Below, piece by piece: positions 8,316 to 16,211 of a DNA stretch of 64,000 nucleotides. The DNA is from JAGVSZ01 sp035456405. Its GTDB lineage: Bacteria; Pseudomonadota; Gammaproteobacteria; Burkholderiales; SG8-39. Each line of letters begins with the position of its first letter. The first letter of the stretch is position 1. Both the position numbers and the translations under genes were made by a program. The stretch is from the NCBI GenBank assembly GCA_035456405.1, contig DATIDG010000094.1, positions 1-64,000 of the forward strand, in the 5' to 3' direction. The notes under the pieces were generated by a model. That model was not told the origin of the DNA, searched no databases, and worked only from the letters and a program-made list of their open reading frames with translations.

Positions 8316-8858
8316 ATGGCCGCGCTCGCCCGCACTCTCAACGCGCTCGCGCTGCTCGGCGTCTGCGGCGTGCTCCTCTATGCCTTCTACTGGCAGATCG
8401 TGCGCGGCGAGCTGCCGTGCCCGCTCTGCCTGCTGCAGCGCGCGGCGTTCCTCGCCGCGGGGTTCGGCTTCCTGCTGAACGTGCGCTTCGGCTCGTCGGA
8501 GTCGCATTACGGGGTCGTCGTCGTCGGGTCGCTCGCGGGCGCGGCGTTCGCGGTCCGCCAGATCCTGCTCCACATCGTGCCGGGCACCGGCGCGTACGGG
8601 TCCGCGGTGCTCGGATACCACTTCTACACGTGGGCCCTCGTCGGCTTCGTGGTCATGATCGCGTTCGCCGGGGTGATGCTCTTCATCGGGGCGCAGTTCG
8701 TCGAGGGCGTGCAGGAGGTCCGTCCGTCGACGGGCGCGCAGGCGCTCGGCTGGCTGTTCGTCCTCGTCGTCCTCGCGAACGCGGTGTCGACACTGCTCGA
8801 GTGCGGCTTCGGGCCCTGCCCGGATAACCCGACCGAGTACGAGCTGCTGCAGAAGTGA
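8316..8858 (+). CDS. dsbB: Disulfide bond formation protein B family
   Basis: 180-aa inner-membrane protein with four to five hydrophobic helices that passes electrons from a DsbA-type oxidase to quinone. The first cysteine pair is in PCPLCLLQR at about residues 31-39, the classic DsbB CxxC with the following Gln-Arg. A second pair is in ECGFGPCPDNPTEYE near the C-terminus, further downstream than in E. coli DsbB, as in DsbB-like proteins with a DUF5993 partner. ATG 8316 is preferred over upstream in-frame codons because it starts directly before the first helix. No DsbA homologue is adjacent. Confidence 0.82.
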   Translation: MAALARTLNALALLGVCGVLLYAFYWQIVRGELPCPLCLLQRAAFLAAGFGFLLNVRFGSSESHYGVVVVGSLAGAAFAVRQILLHIVPGTGAYGSAVLGYHFYTWALVGFVVMIAFAGVMLFIGAQFVEGVQEVRPSTGAQALGWLFVLVVLANAVSTLLECGFGPCPDNPTEYELLQK

Positions 8859-8920
8859 GCCGGCGGACCCGCGGCGCGACGCGGCCAGGACGCGGGGGGA
8901 CGGGCGCAAGAGGGCGAGCG

Positions 8921-10129
8921 ATGACACCCAGGCCGATGCTGGACGGAGTGAGGATCCTGGCGGTCGAGCAGTACGGCGCGGGCCCGTTCGGGACGCTCTT
9001 CCTCGCGGATCTCGGCGCCGAGGTGATCAAGATCGAGAACAGGGCCGAAGGCGGGGACGTGTCGCGCGCCGTCGGGCCGCATTTCCACGCCGGCCTGCCC
9101 GAGACCGCGCAGAGCGTCTTCTACCAGGGCTTCAATCGCAGCAAGAAGAGCGTCACCCTCGATCTCTCGCGTCCGGAGGGCAAAGCCGTGTTCCAGCGCC
9201 TCGCCGCACGCGCCGATGCGGTGGCGAGCAACCTGCGCGGCGACGTGCCGGCGAAGCTCGGGCTCACGTACTCGCAGCTCGCGGCGGCGAATCCGCGGAT
9301 CGTGTGCGCCCACCTCACCGGCTACGGCCGCGAGGGCGAGCGCGCCGCGTGGCCCGGCTACGATTACCTGATGCAGGCCGAGGCGGGCTACTTCCATCTC
9401 ACGGGCGAGCCGGACTCGGCCCCCGCGCGGTTCGGGCTCTCGCTCGTCGACCTCATGAGCGGAATCGCGCTGGCGGCCGGGCTGCTCGCCGCGCTGCGCG
9501 CCGCGGACCGCGACGGTCGCGGGCGCGACGTCGACGTGAGCCTCTTCGATCTCGCGCTCGCGAACCTGAACTACATCGGGCACTGGTATCTCAACGCCGG
9601 CGCCGCGACCGGCCGCATCGCGCGCTCCGCGCACGCCTCGATCACGCCCTGCCAGAGCTATCGCACCCGCGACGGCTGGATCTACCTGATGTGCAACAAG
9701 GAGAAGTTCTGGGCGATGCTCTGCCGGAAGCTCGGGCGGGCCGAGTGGATCGACGACGCGCGCTTCCGGCGATTCCCGGACCGGCTCGAGCACCGCGACC
9801 TGCTCACCGTGCTCATCGACGAGGCGCTCCAGGCGCGCACCACCGCCGAGTGGCTCGCCGCGTTCGCGGGCAGCGTCCCGGCGGCGCCGATCCACGACGT
9901 GACGCAGGCCCTCGAGAATCCCTGGGTGAAGGGCAGCGCCCGGATCGAATCGATCCCGGTCGCAGGCGGTCCGCCGCTCGCGCTGCTGACCAACCCCCTG
10001 CGCGGCGAGGGGTTGCCCCTCCGCGGCCGTCCCGCGCCCGCGCTCGGGGCCGACACCGACGCGGTGCTCGCCGACGCGGGATTCGCGCGCGACGAGATCG
10101 CGCGGCTGCGGGCGCGGGGGATCGTCTAG
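8921..10129 (+). CDS. Class III (CaiB/BaiF) CoA-transferase, possible mesaconyl-CoA or C5-acyl transferase
   Basis: 402-aa family III CoA-transferase. The N-terminus reads MLDGVRILAVEQYGAGPFG and the conserved catalytic aspartate is probably that of LSLVDLMSG (about residue 180). ATG 8921 is chosen for its preceding GAGGGCGAG; an upstream GTG (8855) overlapping the dsbB stop would only add a low-complexity Arg/Gly tail. Followed by a MaoC double-hotdog hydratase and a CitE lyase, it matches the mesaconyl-CoA C1-C4 transferase position of C5-dicarboxylate pathways. An itaconate or other dicarboxylate CoA-transferase is equally consistent with the family. Confidence 0.85.
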   Translation: MTPRPMLDGVRILAVEQYGAGPFGTLFLADLGAEVIKIENRAEGGDVSRAVGPHFHAGLPETAQSVFYQGFNRSKKSVTLDLSRPEGKAVFQRLAARADAVASNLRGDVPAKLGLTYSQLAAANPRIVCAHLTGYGREGERAAWPGYDYLMQAEAGYFHLTGEPDSAPARFGLSLVDLMSGIALAAGLLAALRAADRDGRGRDVDVSLFDLALANLNYIGHWYLNAGAATGRIARSAHASITPCQSYRTRDGWIYLMCNKEKFWAMLCRKLGRAEWIDDARFRRFPDRLEHRDLLTVLIDEALQARTTAEWLAAFAGSVPAAPIHDVTQALENPWVKGSARIESIPVAGGPPLALLTNPLRGEGLPLRGRPAPALGADTDAVLADAGFARDEIARLRARGIV

Positions 10130-10187
10130 GAGACGTCGCTCGGCGCCCGCGCGTGAAAGTCGAAGGGCAACTCCAGGAAGGGAATCC

Positions 10188-11243
10188 ATGAGCCTCTACG
10201 CTTATCTCCGCGCGGGCGAGACCCGCTACCAGGAGCGCTTCGGCCTCGACTTCGAGGAGTTCGTCGTCGGCCAGCGCTTCCGGCACCGGCCGGGCGTCAC
10301 GCTCTCCCAGCAGGACAACCTCGACGAGGCGCTCGACACGCTGAACGCCGCGATGCTCCATTACGACGCGCACTACGCGGCGCAGACCGTCTGGAGGCAG
10401 CCGCTGATGGTGTCGACGGTCACCCTGCAGCGGGTGATCGGCATGGCCTCGCGGACGTTCGGCAGGAAGAAGGCGATCCTCGGATTCGCCGAGATCGCGC
10501 TGACCGGCCCGGTGTTCGGCGGCGACACGCTCTACGCGGAGTCCGAGATCACGGCCGTGCGCGACGGCGGCGACGATCACGGCGTCATCGCCGTGGTCTC
10601 GCGCGGCGTGACGCCCGAAGGCAAGGAGGTGGCGAAGCTCACCTACGACCTCGCGGTGTACAAGCGCGGGAAGCACCCGGACGAGGCCGGACGACCCGCA
10701 ATGCCCCCGGCCGAGGAGGAACGGTTCATGCTGTACGCGAGGCTCCCGGACGGCGCGTTCGTCGAGCGCTACGGCATCTTCTTCGAGGACGCCCGCCCCG
10801 GCGAGACTTTCGTGCACTACCCGCGCCGGACCTTCTATCGCGACGAGGCCGTGGAGCACGCATGGCGCTCGCTCGAGGCGAACCCGCAGTTCCACGATCA
10901 GTCGTGGATCGAGCGGCACCAGGACGGCCGCCACCGCATCCAGGAGCCCTGGATCATCGCGGCCGCGACCGCCGCGACCACGCGCACCTTCGGCCGCGTC
11001 GTCGCGAACCTCGGCTGGACCGACATCCGGCTTCCGGTGCCCGTCTACGCCGGCGACACGACCGAGGCGGAATCGACGATCGTCGACCGGCGCGAGTCGA
11101 AGTCGCGGCCGAGCGAGGGGATCCTCACCGTCGACACCCGCGCCTACAATCAGCGCCGCGAGCTGGTGCTGTCCTACCGGCGGAACCTCCTCGTCTACAA
11201 GCGCGCCGCCGAAACGCCCTACGCGAAAGCGGGCTACGCATGA
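10188..11243 (+). CDS. MaoC-type double-hotdog hydratase (mesaconyl-CoA hydratase-like)
   Basis: 351-aa protein with two hotdog domains, residues about 20-165 and 180-345. The first contains DTLNAAMLHYDAHYAAQ with the histidine expected in the active site of MaoC hydratases, and the second holds a degenerate repeat. Length and layout resemble mesaconyl-CoA hydratase (beta-methylmalyl-CoA dehydratase, about 340 aa) rather than single-domain R-hydratases. The ATG has an AGGAAGGG site upstream. The stop overlaps the CitE-like gene by 4 bases (ATGA), so the two are translationally coupled, which fits hydration followed by aldol cleavage. Confidence 0.8.
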   Translation: MSLYAYLRAGETRYQERFGLDFEEFVVGQRFRHRPGVTLSQQDNLDEALDTLNAAMLHYDAHYAAQTVWRQPLMVSTVTLQRVIGMASRTFGRKKAILGFAEIALTGPVFGGDTLYAESEITAVRDGGDDHGVIAVVSRGVTPEGKEVAKLTYDLAVYKRGKHPDEAGRPAMPPAEEERFMLYARLPDGAFVERYGIFFEDARPGETFVHYPRRTFYRDEAVEHAWRSLEANPQFHDQSWIERHQDGRHRIQEPWIIAAATAATTRTFGRVVANLGWTDIRLPVPVYAGDTTEAESTIVDRRESKSRPSEGILTVDTRAYNQRRELVLSYRRNLLVYKRAAETPYAKAGYA

Positions 11244-12091
11244 GCCCTCCAGTTCCCGACGTCGCCCTCTGCCGCGTTCTGCTCTTCACCCCGGGCAACC
11301 GGCCGGACCGCTTCGCGAAGGCGGCCGCGACCGGCGCCGACGGCCTGATCCTCGACCTGGAGGACGCGGTAACGCTCGCCGGCAAGGACGAGGCCCGCGC
11401 GACGCTCGTCGCGCACTTTCGCGCCGGCCACCGCCGCGGCCTGGCCGCAGGGCAGGTCTGCGGGCTGCGCGTCAACAACATTCACACCGCGGCCGGGGTG
11501 CGCGACCTCGATGCGCTCGCCTCCGCCGGCCTCGCGCCGGATTTCATCGTCCTGCCGAAGGTCGACTCGGCGTTCGAGGCGCGGCTCTACGCGCGGCACC
11601 TTGCGGAGATCCCGCTCGTGTGCACGATCGAGTCCGCGCGCGGGCTCGAGGCGGCGGTGGAGATCGCGCACGCGGATCCGCACGTGCGCGCCCTTGCGTT
11701 CGGCGGCGTGGACCTGGCGGCGGATTTGCGCGCCGAGCTCGCGTGGGAGCCGCTGCTCTACGGCCGCTCGCGCCTCGTCCAGGCCGCCGCGAGCGCCGGG
11801 CTGGGGCTCCTCGATGTGCCGCACCTCGCGCTCGACGACGCCGCGGCGCTCGCGGCCGAGTGCGCGCGCGTCAAGGCGCTCGGCTTCACCGGCAAGCTCG
11901 CCATCCACCCGAAGCAGGTCGCCCCGATCCTCGAAGCGTTCACGCCCACCGCGGCGGAGATCGACCGGGCGGCGCGGATGATCGCGGCGCTAGAGGCAGC
12001 GGGCGGGAACGCGGTCGAGTTCGAGGGCAAGATGCTCGAGGGGCCCGTCGTCCGCTCGGCGCGGCGGATGCTCGCGCTGGCGCGCCGCTAA
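11240..12091 (+). CDS. HpcH/HpaI/CitE-family lyase (citramalyl/malyl-CoA lyase-like)
   Basis: 283-aa TIM-barrel lyase that cleaves or forms C-C bonds of CoA thioesters. Metal- and substrate-binding segments are visible: GLILDLEDAV, VCTIESARGLE (glutamate ligand) and LAFGGVDLAADL (aspartate ligand). The C-terminal lid contains GKLAIHPKQVAPI. The start is fixed by the ATGA overlap with the MaoC gene. It is somewhat shorter than malyl-CoA lyases (about 320 aa), nearer to CitE/citramalyl-CoA lyases. With the preceding transferase and hydratase it would complete a route from mesaconyl-CoA to pyruvate and acetyl-CoA, or to glyoxylate and propionyl-CoA. Confidence 0.82.
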   Translation: MSPPVPDVALCRVLLFTPGNRPDRFAKAAATGADGLILDLEDAVTLAGKDEARATLVAHFRAGHRRGLAAGQVCGLRVNNIHTAAGVRDLDALASAGLAPDFIVLPKVDSAFEARLYARHLAEIPLVCTIESARGLEAAVEIAHADPHVRALAFGGVDLAADLRAELAWEPLLYGRSRLVQAAASAGLGLLDVPHLALDDAAALAAECARVKALGFTGKLAIHPKQVAPILEAFTPTAAEIDRAARMIAALEAAGGNAVEFEGKMLEGPVVRSARRMLALARR

Positions 12092-12100
12092 GGATCCGAC

Positions 12101-12943
12101 ATGACCTACACGACGCTCAAGTTCGACAAGCGCGATCGCATTGCCCGTATCACGCTGAACCGGCCCGAGCGCCTGAACGCGATCAACGAGGCGATGCCGG
12201 GCGAGATCCGCCGCGCGGTGGAGGCCGCCAACGCCGACGACGGCGTGCACGTCATCGTCCTCCAGGGGGCAGGGAGGGCGTTCTGCGCGGGCTACGACCT
12301 CAAGATCTTCGCCGAGCGCGACACGCCGCTCATCCAGGACATGCCCTGGGACCCGATGCGGGACTACCGGATCATGAAGGGGTTCACCGACGACTTCTTC
12401 TCGATCTGGCGCAGCTACAAGCCGGTCATCTGCAGGGTGCAGGGCTACGCGGTGGCGGGCGGCTCGGACATCGCGCTGTGCGCCGACGTCGTCGTGATGG
12501 CGGAGGACGCGCGGATCGGCTACATGCCGGCGCGCGTGTGGGGCTGCCCGACGACGGCGATGTGGGTCTACCGCCTCGGTGCGGAGAAGGCGAAGCGAAT
12601 GCTGCTGACCGGGGACACGATCGACGGCAGGACCGCCAAGGCGTGGGGCCTGGTCTACGAAGCCGTGCCGGAGGACCTGCTCGACGCCGAAGTCGACGCG
12701 CTCGCCGAGCGGATGAGCGCGGTGCCGAAGAACCAGCTCATGATGCAGAAGCTGATGATCAACCAGGCCTACGAGAACATGGGACTCGCCAACACGCAGA
12801 TGATCGCGACGCTCTTCGACGGCATCACGCGCCACTCGCCGGAGGGCGTGTGGTTCAAGCAGTACGCCGAGGCGCACGGCTTCCACGCCGCGGTCGAGTG
12901 GCGCGACGGGGGCAAGCCCATCCCCAAAGGCGGCGCGAAATGA
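12101..12943 (+). CDS. Crotonase-fold protein (enoyl-CoA hydratase family)
   Basis: 280-aa crotonase superfamily member. The N-terminal RITLNRPERLNAINEAM, the first oxyanion-hole strand FCAGYDLK and the second, YAVAGGSDIALCADV, are clear. Of the two glutamates used by classical hydratases, the first position is aspartate (GGSD) and the second falls in GYMPARVWG and is not acidic. A simple hydratase role is therefore doubtful, and isomerase, hydrolase or decarboxylase activity is possible. It is 9 bases after the CitE-like gene and overlaps the first exported methyltransferase by 4 bases, so it belongs to the same operon. Confidence 0.85.
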   Translation: MTYTTLKFDKRDRIARITLNRPERLNAINEAMPGEIRRAVEAANADDGVHVIVLQGAGRAFCAGYDLKIFAERDTPLIQDMPWDPMRDYRIMKGFTDDFFSIWRSYKPVICRVQGYAVAGGSDIALCADVVVMAEDARIGYMPARVWGCPTTAMWVYRLGAEKAKRMLLTGDTIDGRTAKAWGLVYEAVPEDLLDAEVDALAERMSAVPKNQLMMQKLMINQAYENMGLANTQMIATLFDGITRHSPEGVWFKQYAEAHGFHAAVEWRDGGKPIPKGGAK

Positions 12944-13764
12944 GGCTCCCGCTCGGGATCGCCGCGCTGCTCGCCGCCGCGGCGGTGCTTGCGCAGAGCG
13001 AGTCCCCGCCGCCCAGGGACGCGCCGTACTTCCCGACGCCGCAGTCGGTGGTCGAGCGGATGCTGCAGCTCGCCAAGGTCGGACCGGAGGACTTCGTCAT
13101 CGACCTCGGCTCGGGCGACGGGCGCATCGTCATCACCGCTGCGAAGAAGTACGGCGCGCGCGGGATCGGCATCGAGATCGAGCCGAGCCTCGTGTCCGAG
13201 GCGAACTACTACGCCCGCCGCGACGGCGTCGGCGATCGCGTGAAGTTCGTCGAGCAGGATCTCTTCCAGACCGACCTCCGCCCGGCGACGGTGCTCACGC
13301 TCTACCTCTTCCGCGAGCTCAACATCAAGCTCGCGCCGCGCATCCTCGCGCAGCTGCGCCCCGGCGCGCGCGTGGTGTCCCACGACTGGGACCTGGGCGA
13401 CTGGCTGCCCGATCACCAGGAGACGATGCCGGCGCCCGACAAGGCAGTCGGCATCAGCCGCGAAAGCAAGGTGTTCATGTGGATCGTCCCGGCGCGCGTC
13501 CAGGGCGAGTGGCGCGTGGAGACCACGCTGCCGGGCGCGCAAGCCGGGGCGCTGCGCCTGAAGCAGCGCTACCAGTTCTTCGAGGGTGCCCTCGACGCGG
13601 GCGCCGTGGAGGGTGGCCGTGCGACCGGCACGAGCCTCGCGTTCACCGTCGCAGGGCCGACGCCGCTTGCGGGACACTACGAAGGGACCGCCGACGGCAA
13701 CGCGATCTCCGGGCGCGTCGTGCGCGCGGACGGCACCTCGGGCACTTGGCGCGCGGTGCGGTGA
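12940..13764 (+). CDS. Exported or membrane-anchored SAM-dependent methyltransferase, copy 1
   Basis: 274 aa with an N-terminal hydrophobic signal (about residues 3-18, possible cleavage after VLAQ), then a class I methyltransferase domain with motif I DLGSGDGRIVITAAKKYGAR. A C-terminal beta-rich domain follows, ending GTWRAVR. The pre-motif TPQSVVERMLQLAKVG and post-motif SHDWDLGDWLPD resemble the FAM173/ATPSCKMT lysine-methyltransferase group. The ATG overlaps the crotonase stop (ATGA). First of three tandem paralogues. An exported SAM enzyme would be unusual, since SAM is cytosolic, so the N-terminus may instead be a membrane anchor. Target unknown. Confidence 0.82.
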   Translation: MRLPLGIAALLAAAAVLAQSESPPPRDAPYFPTPQSVVERMLQLAKVGPEDFVIDLGSGDGRIVITAAKKYGARGIGIEIEPSLVSEANYYARRDGVGDRVKFVEQDLFQTDLRPATVLTLYLFRELNIKLAPRILAQLRPGARVVSHDWDLGDWLPDHQETMPAPDKAVGISRESKVFMWIVPARVQGEWRVETTLPGAQAGALRLKQRYQFFEGALDAGAVEGGRATGTSLAFTVAGPTPLAGHYEGTADGNAISGRVVRADGTSGTWRAVR

Positions 13765-13769
13765 CCGGC

Positions 13770-14618
13770 ATGCGCAGGCTATCGCTCGCGCTCGTCGCCG
13801 CGCTGCCGCTGCTCGCCGGCCTCTCGCCGTCGCGGGGGTCCACCGGCGAGTTCGACCTCGGCTACGATCCCTACGTCCCGACACCGCATTCGATCGTGGA
13901 GAGCATGCTCGCCTTCGCGCAGGTCGGCGCGGACGACCTCGTCGTCGATCTCGGCTCCGGCGACGGGCGCATCGTCATCGCCGCGGCCAAGCAGTTCGGC
14001 GCGCGCGGGCTCGGGATCGAGATCGACCGCACGCTGATCGCGGAGTCGCAGGAGCGCGCGCGGAAGGAGGGGGTCGCGGGCCGCGTGCGCTTCGTCGCGC
14101 GAGACCTCTTCGAGGCGGACCTGCGCGAGGCGACGGTCCTCACGCTCTACCTGCTTCCCGAGACCAACCGCAAGCTCGTGCCGAAGATCCTCGCCGAGAT
14201 GCGCCCCGGCGCGCGCGTCGTCGCGCACCGCTTCGCGGCCGGCGACTGGCGGCCGGATGCGCAGGTGATCGTCGACGCCGGCGATGACTGGTCGGCGACG
14301 GGCAGGGAGCGGTGGCTCTACCTCTGGTACGTCCCGGCGCGCGTCGCAGGCGAGTGGGAGGTCGTGCACGAGGGCGGCGGCGCGTCGTTCCGCCTCGCGC
14401 TCGACCAGGCCTACCAGCGCATCGGAGGCGCCGCGATCGACGGCACGGCGCGCATCGGCCTCGAGCTCGCGGTGCTGCACGGTGGCGAGATCCGCTTCAT
14501 CGTCCCCGGGCCGGAGCCGTTTGCGGGCGACTACGCCGGCCGGATCGACGGGGAGACGATGAGCGGGGACCTGAACGGCGGCAGGCGATGGCGCGCGGTG
14601 CGGAGGACGGGGCAATGA
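13770..14618 (+). CDS. Exported or membrane-anchored SAM-dependent methyltransferase, copy 2
   Basis: 282-aa paralogue of the preceding gene. It has an N-terminal signal-like segment (SLALVAALPLLAGL), then TPHSIVESMLAFAQVG, motif I DLGSGDGRIVIAAAKQFGAR, the acidic GIEID, LLPETNRKLVPKIL and a C-terminal beta domain with FAGDYAGRIDG. Translation could start at ATG 13770, 6 bases after the previous stop, or at GTG 13761, which overlaps it. Its stop overlaps the third copy by 4 bases. The catalytic motif is intact, so all copies look functional. The divergence among copies suggests different targets rather than recent duplication. Confidence 0.82.
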   Translation: MRRLSLALVAALPLLAGLSPSRGSTGEFDLGYDPYVPTPHSIVESMLAFAQVGADDLVVDLGSGDGRIVIAAAKQFGARGLGIEIDRTLIAESQERARKEGVAGRVRFVARDLFEADLREATVLTLYLLPETNRKLVPKILAEMRPGARVVAHRFAAGDWRPDAQVIVDAGDDWSATGRERWLYLWYVPARVAGEWEVVHEGGGASFRLALDQAYQRIGGAAIDGTARIGLELAVLHGGEIRFIVPGPEPFAGDYAGRIDGETMSGDLNGGRRWRAVRRTGQ

Positions 14619-15451
14619 CCGTGCGCGCCATGCGGCTCGCTTGTGCCGCGCTGCTGCTCGTCGCTACGGCGCCGCGCGCCGACGAGGTGCCGTACGTCCA
14701 GACTCCGCAGAATGTCGTCGAGGCGATGCTCGATCTCGCGGGGGTGCGCGGCAACGATTTCCTGATCGACCTCGGCTCCGGCGACGGGCGCATCGTCATC
14801 ACCGCGGCGCAGAAGTACGGCACGCGCGGCGTCGGGATCGACTACGACAACTACCTGATCAAGGAGAGCACCGAGAACGCTGCGAAGGCCGGCGTGGCGG
14901 ACCGCGCGCGATTCCTGAAGGAGGACATCTTCGAAACGGACCTGACCGCGGCGACGGTGGTCACGATGTACCTGCTGCCCGAGTTCAACCTCCGCCTGCG
15001 GCCGAAGCTGCTCGCCGAGCTGCGGGCAGGCGCGCGCGTGGTGTCGCACGACTGGGACATGGGTGCGTGGGCGCCCGACGCGCGGATCGAGGTGCCTGCG
15101 CCCGACAAGAAGGTGGGGCTGCGCAAGGTGAGCACGCTCTACCTCTGGATCGTCCCGGCGCAGCTCGCGGGCAGGTGGGACACCCGCGTGCCGGTCGGCG
15201 ACGGTGCGATGGACATCGAGCTCGAGATCGAGCAGTCCTTCCAGAACGTCGGCGGCATCGCGCGGATCGACGGGGCGGCACGGCCGATCGAGCGCGCGGC
15301 AGTGAAGGGGCGTTACGTCGAGTTCCGGTTCGACGCCCCCGGGGGCGGCGCAATCCGCTTCCAGGGCAACGCGTCGGCCGATCGGATCGTCGGGCAGGTG
15401 GCCACGCCGGACGGACGAATGCATCCCTGGCGCGCGCTGCGCGCGAAGTAG
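14615..15451 (+). CDS. Exported or membrane-anchored SAM-dependent methyltransferase, copy 3
   Basis: 278-aa third paralogue with an N-terminal hydrophobic segment (MRLACAALLLVATAPRA) and a plausible cleavage after PRA. It contains TPQNVVEAMLDLAGV, motif I DLGSGDGRIVITAAQKYGTR, the DYDNYLI acidic region, LLPEFNLRLRPKLL and SHDWDMGAWAPD. The C-terminal domain ends MHPWRALR, like the other copies. ATGA overlap with copy 2. The following rhomboid gene is convergent, only 5 bases away, so this is the last gene of the operon that begins near 8921. Confidence 0.82.
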   Translation: MTVRAMRLACAALLLVATAPRADEVPYVQTPQNVVEAMLDLAGVRGNDFLIDLGSGDGRIVITAAQKYGTRGVGIDYDNYLIKESTENAAKAGVADRARFLKEDIFETDLTAATVVTMYLLPEFNLRLRPKLLAELRAGARVVSHDWDMGAWAPDARIEVPAPDKKVGLRKVSTLYLWIVPAQLAGRWDTRVPVGDGAMDIELEIEQSFQNVGGIARIDGAARPIERAAVKGRYVEFRFDAPGGGAIRFQGNASADRIVGQVATPDGRMHPWRALRAK

Positions 15452-15456
15452 CTTTC

Positions 15457-16086
15457 CTACCAGCCCCCGCGTTGCGCCGCCTGCCGGCGCCAGCGGCGGA
15501 GCATCAGCCAGCCGCCGAGCATGCCGCCGAGGTGCGCGAAGTGCGCGACGCCCTGCGAGGTTCCGGTCACGCCCAGGTAGAGCTCCAGCGCGCCGTAGAC
15601 CGTCACGAACAGCCACGCCGGCATCGGGACGGGCGGGAAGATCAACATGATCATGCGGCGCGGGAAAAGCATGCCGAACGCGAGCAGAAGTCCGAAGACG
15701 CCGCCCGAGGCGCCGACGGTGGGGTAGGGGTTGGCGGCTGCCACGCCGGACACAATGAGTTGCGTGATCGCGGCGACGATCACCGCGACGAAGTAGTACT
15801 CGAGGTAGCGCCGCGGCCCGAAGACGCGCTCGATCTCACCCCCGAACATGTAGAGCGCGAACATGTTGAAGAAGAGGTGGAGGGTGCTGCCGTGCAGGAA
15901 GGCGTACGTGACGACCTGCCAAAGGTAGAAGCCGGCGCCGGAATCGGGGCCGAGCACCGCCGCCGAGCCGAACGGCCAGAGCGCGAACGCGGCGACGAAC
16001 CAGTCACCGAGCAGGATCTGGGCGCCGAAGACCGCGACGTTCGCGAAGATCAGGGTGCGGGTGACGGGAGGAATCGAGGGGAACAT
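15457..16086 (-). CDS. Rhomboid-family intramembrane serine protease
   Basis: 209-aa, six-helix inner-membrane protease. The L1-loop and helix 2 region FLHGSTLHLFFNMFALYMFG contains the HxxxN element; the catalytic serine is in GASGGVFGLLLAFG and the catalytic histidine in FAHLGGMLGGWL. All active-site positions are intact. It starts about 125 bases from the divergently transcribed methyltransferase gene and converges with the exported methyltransferases. Substrates of bacterial rhomboids cannot be predicted from sequence. Confidence 0.92.
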   Translation of the reverse strand: MFPSIPPVTRTLIFANVAVFGAQILLGDWFVAAFALWPFGSAAVLGPDSGAGFYLWQVVTYAFLHGSTLHLFFNMFALYMFGGEIERVFGPRRYLEYYFVAVIVAAITQLIVSGVAAANPYPTVGASGGVFGLLLAFGMLFPRRMIMLIFPPVPMPAWLFVTVYGALELYLGVTGTSQGVAHFAHLGGMLGGWLMLRRWRRQAAQRGGW

Positions 16087-16211
16087 GGCGGACGGGGACG
16101 AACGGGACTGTACATTAGGGCGACGAGGCGAAGCGCAATAGCCAGGATATCCAGGTTTCCGTCGATGGTCGGCCGTATGAACGCCCGTGCGCTGCGTGCG
16201 ACAATTTGCGC

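Noticed and set aside
16087..16211. Promoter pair between rhomboid and methyltransferase genes
   Set aside because: TTGCGC and TAATGT-like boxes on the minus strand are only about 15 bases apart, too short a spacer to call a promoter with confidence.
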